DNA of 64,000 nucleotides from Siphonodentalium dalli (GCA_032622095.1 CP136069.1:3561566-3625565), one strand, 5' to 3'. Shown: positions 10,590-22,000, numbered from the stretch's first letter. Made by a program: numbers and translations. The notes: generated from the letters alone by a model not told the origin.

Positions 10590-10964
10590 CCCTTTACCCA
10601 ACAGAACGGCCCTGTGCCAATGCATTCTCTTATATATGCGAGTCGACCATAGGTCGCCTCGCATATATAAGAGAATGCATTGGCTTAACACATTAAAAAT
10701 TATAAAATTGTTAAAGAATGTAAGAAAAAATGGTAAAAAGTTTTAGGCCAATGCATTCTCTTATATATGCGAGGCGACCTATGGTCGACTCGCATATATA
10801 AGAGAATGCATTGGCACAGGGCATAACTGTAACTATCACAATGTGGTCAAGGAGCCGGTCCCAATGATATCCATATTTGTATGGTTTTATTGAGACAGAC
10901 CCAAGATAATTTAGGCTGTTGAAGCTTTATTTGGCCGGTTTTGGCCGGTTTGTTGGGTAAAGGG
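10590..10964 (-). mobile_element. piggyBac-type MITE A, copy 3
   Basis: TTAA-flanked (10586-10589, 10965-10968) with CCCTTTACCCAACA and TTGGGTAAAGGG ends. Inserted only a few bases from the possible exon at 10556-10584. Confidence 0.9.
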
Positions 10965-11193
10965 TTAATTGATATAAAAATTAAAAAATATTGGCATGTT
11001 CTGAGCAAGCCTTGAAATAGGGTGTCTGTCATTTGCAGAATGAGGTCCCCAGAGTGTGAATTTAGTGATGCTACCCCACATAGCGGGCTAGCATCACCAA
11101 ATTCACCCTCTGGGAACCTCATTCTGCTGAGGTGTAAGCAGAATGAGGTCCCCAGAGGGTGAATTTGGTGATGCTAGCCCGCTATGCGGGGTA

Positions 11194-11895
11194 CTCTTGA
11201 GTGCCTAATAAAAGTACAGGGTGGAATAATAGTACAGGTTGGAAAATGTCGCATAACTGAATAATAGTACAGGCGGAATAAACGTAGACTGGAAATATTA
11301 GTACCATTCATCCCAACAAAACGCACCATCTGACTGGTTTACTGATGCCATGGGACAGAAATAGTTTCGATGGATAGCCAGGTCTGTGAATCTACAGAGT
11401 GCTGATCACTGTCAACAATCAAGAGTTCATTTATTTAAGTGAATTGGTGAATTATTTCTTTTGGTTAATTTAATAAACATACAGGACCATATAACGATCG
11501 TACAGGTGGGAATTTTACCTAGATTTTAATAATCGTACATGTATGTTTATCACATAATTTGGCCATAAAAGCAGTTTCATAATTATCGGTAATAGACACG
11601 TTTAATATCAGCGCGTGCGATGACGTCACGGCGTTCTTCAAATAACTTGCGATCGCTGTAGTTTATGATTGTTGTTTTCGATGAATATTTCGCGTTGCTT
11701 CGGGTTTATTTGATCATGTGATAAAAGTTATCTCACACTCGTCCTATTTTATACGTAATTTATCAACCTCGTCCTCTAAATTCTATTTGAGCCTCGGTAA
11801 ACCTCGGCTCAAATCGAATTTAGTGAACTCGGTTGATAAATTCCGTATAAAATAGAAACTCATGTGAGATCCTCTATTTATTAGGCACTCAAGAG
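11194..11895 (+). mobile_element. TA-targeting MITE G, copy 1, with insert H
   Basis: Terminal repeats CTCTTGAGTGCCTAATAAA / TTTATTAGGCACTCAAGAG with TA duplicated at 11192-11193 and 11896-11897. The target GGGGTAGCATCAC of element F is restored exactly if G is removed. The interior has CGTACAGG/GTACAGG words. The uninterrupted copy is at 39893-40278. Confidence 0.9.
11551..11876 (+). mobile_element. Insert H inside element G
   Basis: Absent from the second G copy. Flanked by TTTAT (11546-11550, 11877-11881), which gives the intact G sequence when one copy is removed. It has a 3' foldback (11728-11872) and TGACGTCA at about 11621, but no terminal inverted repeat. Possibly SINE-like or a foldback element; class unknown. 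Confidence 0.75.
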
Positions 11896-11992
11896 TAGCA
11901 TCACTAAATTCACCCCCTGGGGGACTTCATTCTGCAAATGACAGACACCCTATTTCAAGGCATGTTCTGAGAATATTCATGAAATCTCGTAC

Positions 11993-12078
11993 CTCAAGTC
12001 TCTGTAAGAAACTGGCTTTCTTGTTCAATGATATTCCGAACAATATGGTGCAACAGGACCTCACTATCTCCAGCTTAC
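11993..12078 (-). CDS. Internal exon, armadillo/HEAT-like gene
   Basis: Minus-strand acceptor TTTATTTCCATAG and donor GTACGA. 86 nt, entering with two leftover bases (completing the G left by exon 15213-15237) and ending in phase 0. Peptide begins KLEIVRSCCTILFGISLNKK and ends ASFLQRLE. Phase agreement across the junction strongly supports both exons. A 31-bp minisatellite begins within about 12 nt of the acceptor. Confidence 0.75.
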
Positions 12079-12084
12079 CTATGG

Positions 12085-12930
12085 AAATAAATTATACACG
12101 TACATGTACACACGACCATCAACACAAATTATACACGTGCACACTATCATCTACACAGATTATACACGTAGACACTATCATCTACACAGATTATACACGT
12201 ACACACTATCATCAATACAAATTATACACATACATGTACACACTATCATCAACACAGATTATACATGTACACACTATCATCTACACAGATTATACACGTA
12301 CACACTATCATCTACACAGATTATACACGTACACAAAATCATCAACACAAATTATACACATATATACATGTACACACTATCATCAACACAGATTATACAT
12401 GTACACACTATCATCAACACAGATTATACACGTACACACTATCATCAGTCCTTCCCAGGAGGAAAACACAACAAGAACACTTATTTGCAATTCATAAGAC
12501 GGATGTAATTGCACCCTGTAATATATAATCATAAGTTAGGTGTTTCTCAAACAAAATGTCATAATGGGACATCTACATGTAGTCACACTTTCACATGCCC
12601 ATAATTGAATTGAAACAGAAAATGATCAAAATAAACCTTGAAATAGTTCAATATTAAATCAACGATTACAGTCATCATAATCATTTTGACAAGAGGGATG
12701 AGTGCACATTTTGGCACCTGTAAATTTAAAATTGCGAGTGTGTACGGGTGCGAGAGCAATCCCTCCCATCTCCTGGGAAGGACTGTATCATCAACACAAA
12801 TGATACACGTACACACTATCATCAATACAGATTATACACGTACATGCTATCATCAACATGGATTATACACGTACACATTATCATCAACACAGATTATACA
12901 CATAGACATTATCAACACAGATTATATTAA
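12085..12930. repeat. 31-bp minisatellite, split by MITE K
   Basis: Units of the form ACTATCATC-ACACAGATTATACACGTACAC, roughly twelve before and five after MITE K (12446-12785). Open frames here (LSSTQIIHVHT repeats) are read-through of the array. It lies in the intron upstream of exon 11993-12078. Confidence 0.85.
12446..12785 (+). mobile_element. MITE K with 6-bp target duplication
   Basis: Termini CAGTCCTTCCCAGGAG and CTCCTGGGAAGGACTG. TATCAT is duplicated at 12440-12445 and 12786-12791 within the minisatellite. 340 bp, non-coding. A related terminus (TGGGAAGGACTG) occurs near 52492-52503. Confidence 0.85.
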
Positions 12931-13307
12931 TGTATGTCGTAATCGGAAGTCAAGAAGATGACCCAAATCGGTCAATTTGCAACTTCAATCAGCAATCGTC
13001 ATCATCGCCGTGACGATCTCAACAACATTCTCCTATTTATATAAACGTCATCAAATCATTATTTGTTTTCGAATGACAAGGGCAAGTAGGCTTATAATGT
13101 ATTTCTAATAGGTCTACTCACTCTACTGAATCAAATTCTCGGACCCTATCCGAAAGTTTTGGATACTTGTCAGTTGGACAACGTTATTGGAAGTTTTAAT
13201 TTTCACGACAAATGGGCTATGCCCCACATAAATAGGTATTTGACATATTAAACTAAAATAACTTGACCCACATTTCTGCTATATAACCCTACTTGATGCT
13301 ATAGTCG

Positions 13308-13599
13308 GCAAACTCGGGAAAATAACCATAAATTCATTGTGGCAAAAATCCCTATTTTAATGGTATTTGTCGGTTTTTATGGCCGTTTTGTGATAAAATT
13401 GACAAAACATTAATATTCCTTGTGAAATTGGTGGTATTTGGACCAAAAAAGTCACATTTTGCTATAAAAACACGAGATTAAACACACAAAAAGCATTTTC
13501 TGTCTCCAGAAAAAGGGCAAGTCCTGCCCCCGCTCGCCCCCCTTGGTCAAGGGCAGGGGGGTCAGCTGCCCCCTCTGCCCCCCTCTTCCGGCGCCCCTG
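13308..13599 (-). mobile_element. hAT-type MITE I, truncated
   Basis: The reverse-strand equivalent of 23270-23622. Keeps the CTTCCGGCGCCCCTG terminus at 13599 but starts inside the element at 13308, with no opposite terminus or duplication. Confidence 0.8.
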
Positions 13600-13666
13600 A
13601 TACTGCATGGTACTGTATGTAGAGACTTTGTGAAAGGAAATAACATAATATTTAAAATGGAATTAA

Positions 13667-14034
13667 CCCTTTGCCCAACAAACAGGCCAAAAACGGCCAA
13701 ATAAAGCTGCAACAGCCTAAATTATCTTGGGTCTGTCTCAATAAAACCATACAAATATGGATATCATTGGAACCGGCTCATTGACCACATTGTGATGGTT
13801 ACAGTTATGCCCTGTGCCAATGCATTCTCTTATATATGCGAGTCGGCCATAGGTCACCTCGCATATATAAGAGAATGCATTGGCCTAAAAAAAATCTTTT
13901 TTTAACACTTTTTACCATTTTTTCTTACATTCTTTAACAATTTTATAATTTTTAATGTGTCAAGCCAATGCATTCTCTTATATATGCGAGGCGACCTATG
14001 GCATTGGCACAGGGCCGTTCTGTTGGGTAAAGGG
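13667..14034 (+). mobile_element. piggyBac-type MITE A, copy 4
   Basis: TTAA at both ends (13663-13666, 14035-14038). The second hairpin has lost its distal arm (GACCTATGG joins directly to CATTGGCACA at about 14000). Confidence 0.9.
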
Positions 14035-14341
14035 TTAATTGTTAAGTCTGCATACATACATCTGATAATCCACATATCCTACTATGCAGAAGATACATTC
14101 AGGTTCAGGAGAATTTCGGTCAATGGGGAAAGTTACATAATGACATCGTTCGTCGACATTCGTTGAAATCGACATGATGACATCTTTTGAATGAAATGAA
14201 GATTATGAAATGGACACGCCTCTCCATCTGGCCTGAGTATCTCAAGCGTAGAGCTCCCCATGCAGCGCGCCAAGTTATATAATGGTTAGTTTCAGTTCCA
14301 CTGTCGACAATAAGAACTATTTTCACTCTTGAGTACTTTTA

Positions 14342-14524
14342 CAGTAATGCCCTAAATAATCGACTCCTTAACCACAGCAGAATTATGGGTAACTTTTCAG
14401 GATTTAGTCGGAAATATGGCATGTTGCCATTTATCGGAAAGCTCTGTCATATTTCCGACTAAATCCTGAAAAGTTACCCATAATTCTGCTGTGGTTAAGG
14501 AGTCAATTATTTCGGACATTACTG
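14342..14524 (+). mobile_element. Palindromic Tc1-type MITE E, centre deleted
   Basis: CAGTAATGCC to GACATTACTG with flanking TA. Arms meet after GGAAAGCTCTGTCATATTTCC, so about 30 bp of the central hairpin is missing. Confidence 0.85.
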
Positions 14525-14526
14525 TA

Positions 14527-14910
14527 TGTTGGTTGTGTTATTTGGGGTTTAAAAACATGAGATGGTGGAGAACCCGTTTGTTTACATTTTAGGCCCTTGT
14601 GAATAGTGGGTTTTTTATCAAATCAAATTCGAACAAAATAGCTCTAAAACTATTCGAAAACAAATTGATTATTTCATAATCTTGCTTGCCGAAATGATAA
14701 GATAAATAAATGTTTCCCATTTCCGTCTGTATATCAGAATTATATTATTTAAAACACATTGTCATCTTGTTTTGTGAACGGTGGATGACACTTAAAGACA
14801 CAATTATGATTCAAAATATAACAAACAATTAGGAAAATACGCTTTTCATGCATAGTAAATAAAAACTTCCGACATCATTAGCGGGGAATAGCACATCGAT
14901 TCAAAACGCT
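14527..14910. other. No recognisable feature
   Basis: AT-rich intronic sequence; nothing found on either strand. Confidence 0.45.
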
Positions 14911-15212
14911 AAGTTAGGAGTGTTATTAATGACCCATACACTGATGCTAAGTTAGAAGTGTTAATGACCCATACATGCTAATGCTAAGTTAGAAGTGTAA
15001 TGACCCATACACACTAATGCTAAGTTAGAAGTGTTATTAATGACCCATACACTGATGCTAAGTTAGAAGTGTTAATGACCCATACACACTAATGCTAAGT
15101 TAGAAGTGTTATTAATGACCCATACACTGATGCTAAGTTAGAAGTGTTAATGACCCATACACACTAATGCTAAGTAAGAAGTGTTATTAATGACCCATAC
15201 ACTGATACATAC
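14911..15212. repeat. About 36-bp minisatellite next to a 5' splice site
   Basis: Seven to eight units of GCTAAGTTAGAAGTGTTA-TTAATGACCCATACACTGAT. Lengths vary because TTA is present or absent. On the minus strand it starts about nine bases into the intron after exon 15213-15237. Confidence 0.85.
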
Positions 15213-15237
15213 CATCTTTGCTCCATTCACCCAGAAT
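15213..15237 (-). CDS. Small internal exon, armadillo/HEAT-like gene
   Basis: Minus-strand acceptor TCTTCTTTTTCAAG, 25 nt, donor GTATGT. Reads ILGEWSKD plus one base (phase 0 in, phase 1 out). Joins the exon at 22328-22426 (ends TETIC) and the exon at 11993-12078 (starts with the two missing bases), giving TETIC-ILGEWSKDG-KLEIV in one frame. Confidence 0.65.
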
Positions 15238-15367
15238 CTTGAAAAAGAAGAAAAAAAGATAATGAGATGAATATTTATCACATAATTAGCTCCGAAACCC
15301 AGCCTCATATTTTTAAGTGAGAAACATGTGTATTGGCATGCACAGCTTAGTACAATGTACAACTTAA

Positions 15368-15760
15368 CCCTTTACCCAACAAACCGGCCAAAACCGGCCA
15401 AATAAAGCTTCAACAGCCTAAAATATCTTCGGTCTGTCTCAATAGAACCATACAAATATGGATATCATTGGAACCGGCTCCTTGACCACATTGTGATAGT
15501 TACAGTTATGCCCTTTGCCAATGCATTCTCTTATATATGCGAGTCGACCATAGGTCGCCTCGCATATATAAGAGAATGTATTGGCCTAAAAAAAATTAAA
15601 AAATTTACACTTTTTACCATTTTTTCTTACATTCTTTAACAATTTTATAATTTTTAATGTGTTAAGCCAATGCATTCTCTTATATATGCGAGGCGACCTA
15701 TGGTCGACTCGCATATATAAGAGAATGCATTGGCACAGGGCCGTTCTGTTGGGTAAAGGG
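15368..15760 (+). mobile_element. piggyBac-type MITE A, copy 5
   Basis: TTAA-flanked (15364-15367, 15761-15764). Both hairpins complete. Confidence 0.9.
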
Positions 15761-15790
15761 TTAATACAGATGACAATGTCAATGCCACTA

Positions 15791-16277
15791 TGGGGAATCA
15801 CGTGGTTTTGAGTTGATGAGTATCACGCATTCAAAATGGCCGAGGCGATCTAAAACGCGACCAGAAGCGAGGAAAAAAGGTAATAAACTAAGATATGACA
15901 TATTACATAGCATTTTGACAGCTACAAGCAGATGCTATACTATCTTTCAAACAAGCTGATACCTCATTTATGTCCAAATTCACATTTGTTTGCTCTACTA
16001 TTCTGACCAAAGTTGTCAATCAAAGGATTTTCCAAGAAGTATGGACTGGTGTATTCCTCGCACCTCGGACTGGCAACTTTGGACAGAATGTTATAGAAAA
16101 CCACAAAGTATTTCCGAACAAATAAGGTATAAACTTGTTTCAAAAATAAACCAGCATATGCTCGTAACAGACAAACTGCTACGTTTTGTGTCCGTTCCTC
16201 GTATAGTATGATTTTGTGCATTTGTATATTTTGAATGCATGGTACTAACCAACCTCAAACCATGTGATTCCCCACCG
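15791..16277. mobile_element. Foldback element Q
   Basis: TGGGGAATCACGTGGTTT at the left pairs with AAACCATGTGATTCCCCA at the right, and ACGCATTCAAAAT with ATTTTGAATGCAT just inside. A second internal inverted repeat surrounds about 16050 (TTCTGACCAAAGTTG and TTCTGTCCAAAGTTG on opposite strands). No clear target duplication. Confidence 0.65.
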
Positions 16278-16423
16278 TGAATGCCAGAACTTTATTAATA
16301 TGTTAATAAGAATATAATTATGATAATCAATTTGTGTTGGGTTATTTAGTGTTGACTGTGAGATAAACATGGGTGATAAGGGTGGTTGAACAATTTTGTC
16401 AACATGAAAAGACACATTTAAAA

Positions 16424-16815
16424 TGAAATTGGGTTGAATTTTTTTTGGCTTAAATTTTTTTGGGTATGCTTAAGCATGCTATAGCAAATTTAAAAACAAA
16501 CTGGATAAAACCTTAGGGGCATGTTATAACTCAAAACTATCACCAAGTATTGATAGTAATAATTTTTATGCCCATGAAAAATGTAAGATTCCCTGGCACT
16601 AAACCTACAAAGTAAGTCTGTTAAAGAATACAAGAAAAAATTATTAAAATTGTAAAAAATTGCGAAAAATAATAACAAATGATGAAAAATTGTTAGGCTA
16701 ATGCATTATCTTATATATGCGAGGCGACCTATGGTCGACTCGCATATATAAGAGAATGCATTGGCACAGGGTATATGGGTTGATACAAAAATCGGACCTG
16801 GCACTGAAAGGATTA
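16424..16815 (-). mobile_element. Hairpin MITE C, left-truncated
   Basis: Shares TTAAGCATGCTATAG, AACAAACTGGATAAAACCTTA and one 70-bp hairpin with copies at 18649 and 34572. The right end reads TGGCACTGAAAGGATTAA (GGG changed to GGA). The CCCTTTCAGTGCCA left end is missing. Confidence 0.75.
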
Positions 16816-17320
16816 AAAAGCCTAGGATCTGCATGGTATGTTCCATTCATGTCGGCTTCTAAAATTTTGTCTCTTAGGCCATAATTAAAAAGGAATTTGT
16901 TTGTCCTCGCCCCGACCGACTCGATTTTAACGCCTGACTGGAAATTCTTTTATTCAGATCGCTAAATTTTTTTTAATTTTTTTTAAGTAGTGGTATGTTG
17001 TCTGAGAAGCTCATTTTCGGTCAGAAACTCCAGCAACTGTGACTGAACAGCATAATTATTTATTGTTCTTGTTGTGTTTTTCCAACTATTAAATTTTTAA
17101 TTTGTTATCAAATTAATTCCCGACTATTTATTAATATTGATACCCTCGGCCTGCACCATGGAGGGGACCCTTAGTATGCCATTCCACCTTGCAAAAAAAA
17201 AAATCCCTACCTACCTACCCACCTGAAAATTTTTGGGTAGGGGTGTGGACAAACAAACAATTTATTAATTTTGGCCCTACAAAAATCTAATTTTACAGGA
17301 GACACAAAAAACTATTTAAC
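16816..17320. other. No recognisable gene
   Basis: AT-rich, with A- and T-runs near 16966 and 17195. No supported feature. Confidence 0.45.
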
Positions 17321-17322
17321 CC

Positions 17323-17362
17323 TTTCAGTGCCAAGTCCGATTTTTGTATCAACCCATATTTC
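17323..17362 (+). mobile_element. Terminus fragment of MITE C
   Basis: CCCTTTCAGTGCCAAGTCCG then ATTTTTGTATCAACCCATAT, preceded by TTTAA. Only the left end is present; the sequence departs before any hairpin. Confidence 0.7.
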
Positions 17363-17647
17363 CTTGTTCATTTTTCAAATTTATTGATTATAATAATGTG
17401 ATACATTGATGGAAAGAGCTCTTAGAGGTATAAGAGAACGTGCGCCATCGGGGGTATATGAATGATCCTTGAACTGGCAGTTTCCACCAATCGTGACGTT
17501 GCTCTCGCACGCGGAATTTGACATCACCTGCTGCCGGATCCTTAGGTCAGCTACTGAATTATTCTTATTGGTGTGAATTAATCGGATAACCTATGAAAAG
17601 CACACTTATATTAAGGAGACATGGTTATTGTTGTGGGGACAAAATTG

Positions 17648-17762
17648 TTATCTCCCGCATCATCGTGGGGTACATGGAGATTTAATACCTGGTTGTCTCT
17701 TTTTGAAAACCGACCTCCAGGTATTAAATCTCCATGTACCCCCGATGTTGCCGAAGATAACT
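17648..17762. mobile_element. Short foldback
   Basis: Two arms pair around 17705: GGTACATGGAGATTTAATAC / GTATTAAATCTCCATGTACC, continuing to GTTATCT at both ends. Probably a small MITE; no duplication identified. Confidence 0.7.
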
Positions 17763-18007
17763 AATAATATCACAGTTGTTTTATACAACATTTTAGAAGT
17801 AAAAATACTAAGTTGTCTATTTAGAGTTGACAATTTTACACAGGTTTGATTAATATCTGTCACTCAAGATATGGAGGAAACACATTCCAGCCATTCCACT
17901 TCAAAACAATTACACAAGAAACCCCAGCTCATGCAACATTTTAGAACCCAATTTTTATCGAAAAATGGCAGTTATACCTGTTTATACTTGAAAAATTGAG
18001 AAGTTAA

Positions 18008-18393
18008 CCCTTTACCCAACAAAACGGCCAAAAACGCCCAAATAAAGCTTCAACAGCCTAAAATATCTTCCGTCTGTCTCACTAACACCATACAAATATG
18101 GATATCATTGGAACCGGTTCATTGACCACATTGTGATGGTTACAGTTATGCCCTGTGCCAATGCATTCTCTTATATATGCGAGTCGACCATAGGTCGCCT
18201 CGCATATATAAGAGAATGCATTGGCCTGAATAAAATCTTTTTTTAACACTTTTTACCATTTTTTTCTTACATTCTTTAACAATTTTATAATGTGTTAAGC
18301 CAATGCATTCTCTTATATATGCGAGGCGACCTATGGTCGACTCGCATATATAAGAGAATGCATTGGCACAGGGCCGTTCTGTTGGGTAAAGTG
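18008..18393 (+). mobile_element. piggyBac-type MITE A, copy 6
   Basis: TTAA-flanked (18004-18007, 18394-18397). The right terminal GGG is mutated to GTG. Both hairpins intact. Confidence 0.9.
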
Positions 18394-18474
18394 TTAATAT
18401 CTGAGAAACTTATTCAACAATCGAATCTGTAGATTCTAAATATGCAAAAAAGTTATTTTGCACCAAAATGCCAC

Positions 18475-18595
18475 ACATGTATAGTCATGTCCCCTATTAC
18501 CGGTGGTCCTTTATTACCGGTGTATATCATACATGTATAGTCATGTCCCCTATTACCGGTGGTCCTTTATTATATCATACATGTATACAACATTT
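18475..18595. repeat. Two-copy 60-bp tandem duplication
   Basis: ATACATGTATAGTCATGTCC then CCTATTACCGGTGGTCCTTTATT occurs twice in succession. No function apparent. Confidence 0.75.
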
Positions 18596-18648
18596 TAGAA
18601 GCCAACTGACGATATATAATCTTGATTTTACAATAGGAACAAGTTTAA

Positions 18649-19125
18649 CCCTTTCAGTGCCAAGTCCGATTTTTGTATCAACCCATATACCCTGTGCCAA
18701 TGCATTCTCTTATATATGCGAGTCGACCATAGGTCGCCTCGCATATATAAGAGAATGCATTGGCCTAACAATTTTTCATCATTTGTTATTATTTTTTACA
18801 ATTTTTTACAATTTTAATAATTTTTGCTTATATTCTTTAACAGAGACTTATTTTGTAGGTTTAGTGACAGGGAATCTTACGTTTTTCATGGGCATCAAAA
18901 TTATTACTATGAATACTTGGTGATAGTTTTGAGTTATAACATGCCCCTAAGGTTTTATCCAGTTTGTTTTTAAATTTGCTATAGCATGCTTAAGCATAAC
19001 CAAAAAAAATTCAACCCAAAAAAATCTATAAAAAAAAGGAAAAAATAATATTTTTTATTTTTTTAGGGCCGATTTTACAGACCGTAAATTAGGGCCGATG
19101 AGATCGGCCCCTGGCACTGAAAGGG
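18649..19125 (+). mobile_element. Hairpin MITE C, complete
   Basis: Termini CCCTTTCAGTGCCA and TGGCACTGAAAGGG within TTAA (18645-18648, 19126-19129). Contains a single 70-bp hairpin (18695-18763) identical in design to those of MITE A, beginning right after CCATATACCCTG. The long A/T-rich right part includes AAATCGGCCCTAA-type words near the end. Confidence 0.9.
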
Positions 19126-19127
19126 TT

Positions 19128-19536
19128 AACCATTTATCACAGACTTTGTTTGGTCTCATTTACCAATAAAACAGCTAATAGCCTTTGTTTTCTTGTCCTT
19201 CAATCCATTTTATATGTTGACTTCAGAAATGCCAAAATGTGACCCCAAATGCAATTCCCACAGTAATTCCTTATTTGTTTCCCTATTTTCAGAAACCCAA
19301 GTATGCATACATGTATAATATATGTGAATTGCTACAGAACATAACCTTTAAGTTTACATTATATATATAGATGAAATGAGTCATTCAGAGATGTGGCTAG
19401 AGGTTCCCTAATGTGGGGGGGATTGTCCACCTTGGAAATTTCCAACTGAACCCCCCCCCCAAACTCCTAGGACACATAATTCAATTTGCACCCCAAAGTT
19501 TCCAACTAGTGCCTGAAGCTTTTACAACTGATAGCC
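19128..19536. other. No recognisable gene
   Basis: AT-rich with a C-run at 19450-19459. Nothing supported. Confidence 0.4.
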
Positions 19537-19539
19537 ATT

Positions 19540-19632
19540 TAACCCTTTATAGAGCCCCACATAGACTGGAGCAGACGACACTCTGCAGTGCATGCTTCCA
19601 TCTGTGTGAGGCTCCCTGTAGGATAAATCTCT
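19540..19632 (+). mobile_element. Short MITE D, copy 1
   Basis: AGAGCCCCACA at the left and TGTGTGAGGCTCCCTG at the right around GAGCAGACGACACTC. Same unit at about 20138-20216, 28732-28813 and 62412-62464. Confidence 0.65.
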
Positions 19633-19639
19633 TAATTAA

Positions 19640-20021
19640 CCCTTTACCCAACAAACCGGCCAAAACCGGCCAAATAAAGCTTCAACAGCCTAAAATATCT
19701 TCGGTCTGTCTCAATAGAACCATACAAATATGGATATCATTGGAATCGGCTCCTTGACCACATTGTGATAGTTACAGTTATGCCCTGTGCCAATGCATTC
19801 TCTTATATATGCGAGTCGACCATATGTCGCCTCGCATATATAAGAGAATGCATTGGCTTAAAAAAAATCTTTTTTTACCATTTTTTCTTACATTCTTTAA
19901 CAATTTTATAATTTTTAATGTGTTAAGCCAATGCATTCTCTTATATATGCGAGGCGACCTATGGTCGACTCGCATATATAAGAGAATGCATTGGCACAGG
20001 GCCGTTCTGTTGGGGAAAGGG
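19640..20021 (+). mobile_element. piggyBac-type MITE A, copy 7
   Basis: TTAA at 19636-19639 and 20022-20025. Both hairpins present. Right terminus changed to TGTTGGGGAAAGGG. Confidence 0.9.
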
Positions 20022-20111
20022 TTAAGATAAAACATTTGACCAAAAGTCTAAAAACAACAAAATTCCCAAATGGTTGGAAAATCAAACAATATATAAGAAC
20101 AATGTCAACCT

Positions 20112-20216
20112 ACAGTAATGCCCTAAATAACCTGTATGGTGCCCCTCACGGACACGAGCAGATGACAGTCAGTAATAGATCCTTCTATCTGTGTGGGGCT
20201 CTCTATGGGAGTTAGT
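20112..20216 (+). mobile_element. MITE E end fused to MITE D fragment
   Basis: TACAGTAATGCCCTAAATAA (an E terminus) changes abruptly at about 20131 into a diverged D unit (GTGCCCCTCAC to TGTGTGGGGCTCTC). Confidence 0.6.
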
Positions 20217-20887
20217 CATATATAGTAGAGACACACCCCTAAACCCCGAAGCCACGACAAATAGTTTTCGTGGCTGGCTCAACCAATTTCGTGGCTGGTT
20301 AGCTAAGCTGGCTCAGTCGCGACGTTCGTGGCTGACGAAATATGGCGGCTCAGCCAGCTGAGACATTATCAGTCAGCGTATTATCATTTCTGAAATATTC
20401 CTAATCCCCAGTTATATACCCCAATTAAGTCCTTCGTATATGAACATAATGGAAAAGCCCAACACGGGCAACACCAAATGAATATGTGTGGTCTGGCATT
20501 CGACGGGTTCACCACCAACGCTAAAACAAACGCATGGATGTACTATGTAGTTTCCCCATCTAATCGATATAGTTACATTGAGACTTCTGTCGACTTCAGA
20601 CTGCTATCATTACTGGCATCTTGTGATATATGCATGCATCATTGAATGATGAATCCGATAGCAATGATATAATATTTCAAACTATTTTCTATTCTCTTCT
20701 ACAGGTTATGTGCATATATTGACAAAATTAATGTCGGCAATGTCTGAGACTGAGTCGTGTCGAAATAAACAATTTATACCTTAACCCTTTCAATACTGAG
20801 TGGATGCTCCCATTCATATGAAAGCATGCATTGGAATAGTCTATTCCACATTGAGGGCCCAGGTGTTCTGATATTAATATAACAACC
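20217..20887. other. No gene; local iterated motif
   Basis: 20258-20365 repeats TTCGTGGCTGGCTCA-like words. 20776-20865 has AACCCTTTCAATACTGAG resembling a diverged MITE terminus. The rest is featureless. Confidence 0.4.
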
Positions 20888-20895
20888 ATGCCGTG

Positions 20896-21992
20896 TAGAG
20901 ATGGGCGGTTAACCGTGGAATCAGTTCGGTTTCGGTTGTCGGGAAAAACCGGAAATGACAACCGTGGTAAGTTGGAAAAACCCGTAGTTTCGGTTGTCAC
21001 AACTTCCTGTAATCATGGCAGAACACGACGAACAAACGAGTCCTGTGTGGTAATATTTTTCAAAGAAAGATAAGAAATCTTGCCGCCTGTAATATATGCA
21101 GAAAGGAGTTCGCATGGTGAAATCGCGCGACGAATTAATTACGTTGCTTCCGTGTACACCTATTTTCGCCGTAGTAAACACAACAAAAGTCACTAGTTTA
21201 TTTCTCATGTTATTTTAATCATTAAGGCCGTACAAATACTCTGAAAGGTGAATTTGATAACGAGGATACGATATGAAAAGGTATCAATGATTGTTACCCG
21301 CATTCCCTATTAGTTTTTATCACTGTTTGGATGTTAAATCGTCAAATATATTTGTGCGCCGTTGATTAAAAATGTTATGCCGGAATCGGAGCCGGAATGA
21401 ATTATACCGTTTGTCGGTAAACTGTTGAGAAATAGCACTCATTCAGGTGACTTGTATTGGATGCATGTATACTGTATAGTGTGTACAATATTATGTTCCC
21501 TAAATATGGTAATAGGCATATAGCCAGATAATGTGATTGAGAGATTCTAGTCATGTTTTATTTTCATTTTGTTGTTTATTTCAAATTTTATTTTTCAAAT
21601 CATAACTATACACATATATCTAGTCACACACATTAGTTTTATGCCAATATAAATGATCAATATATTATTTCACACTTATGATCACATGATGCTGAATTGC
21701 AGTCATACACAATACACAGACTCACTTGCATTCTAGCACTGCCACTCGACATGGACATTAACAATATACATGTAATAGTAACAATATGATACATAATTTA
21801 ATATTATAAAAGGACATGTACCTCACAAGTTATGGTGATACAATTGGTGTGTTTTCTTTGTAATATGATGAAGCATAATTAGATTTTGTTCACATTAGTA
21901 ATTTTTATTAATAAAAACCGAAACCGAAACCGAGACTCAACTCTTTTTCCACAACCGAAACCGAGGCAAAATTTCACAACCGCCCATCTCTA
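20896..21992 (+). mobile_element. hAT element with decayed BED-finger ORF
   Basis: Terminal repeats TAGAGATGGGCGGTT and CCGCCCATCTCTA are flanked by the perfect 8-bp duplication ATGCCGTG (20888-20895, 21993-22000), the hAT hallmark. Near the left end (about 21015-21115) a broken frame reads MAEHDEQTSPVW, stop, YFSKKDKKSCRL and, after a frame change, CNICRKEF, the layout of a BED zinc finger. The rest of the transposase is missing, so the element is non-autonomous. Subterminal AACCGAAACCGA words occur at both ends. Confidence 0.88.
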
Positions 21993-22000
21993 ATGCCGTG

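Larger units (their letters stand above)
11006..11960 (+). mobile_element. Foldback MITE F, copy 1, split by element G
   Basis: Ends CAAGCCTTGAAATAGGGTG and CACCCTATTTCAAGG. Inside are inverted CAGAATGAGGTCCCCAGAG / CTCTGGGGACCTCATTCTG modules. CATGTTCTGAG occurs just outside both ends, though the exact duplication is unclear. Element G splits it at 11194-11895. Confidence 0.8.

Noticed and set aside
11979-12528. Three overlapping ORFs with TQIIHVHTII repeats
   Set aside because: They are read-through of the 31-bp minisatellite and continue across an exon on the opposite strand; no coding evidence.
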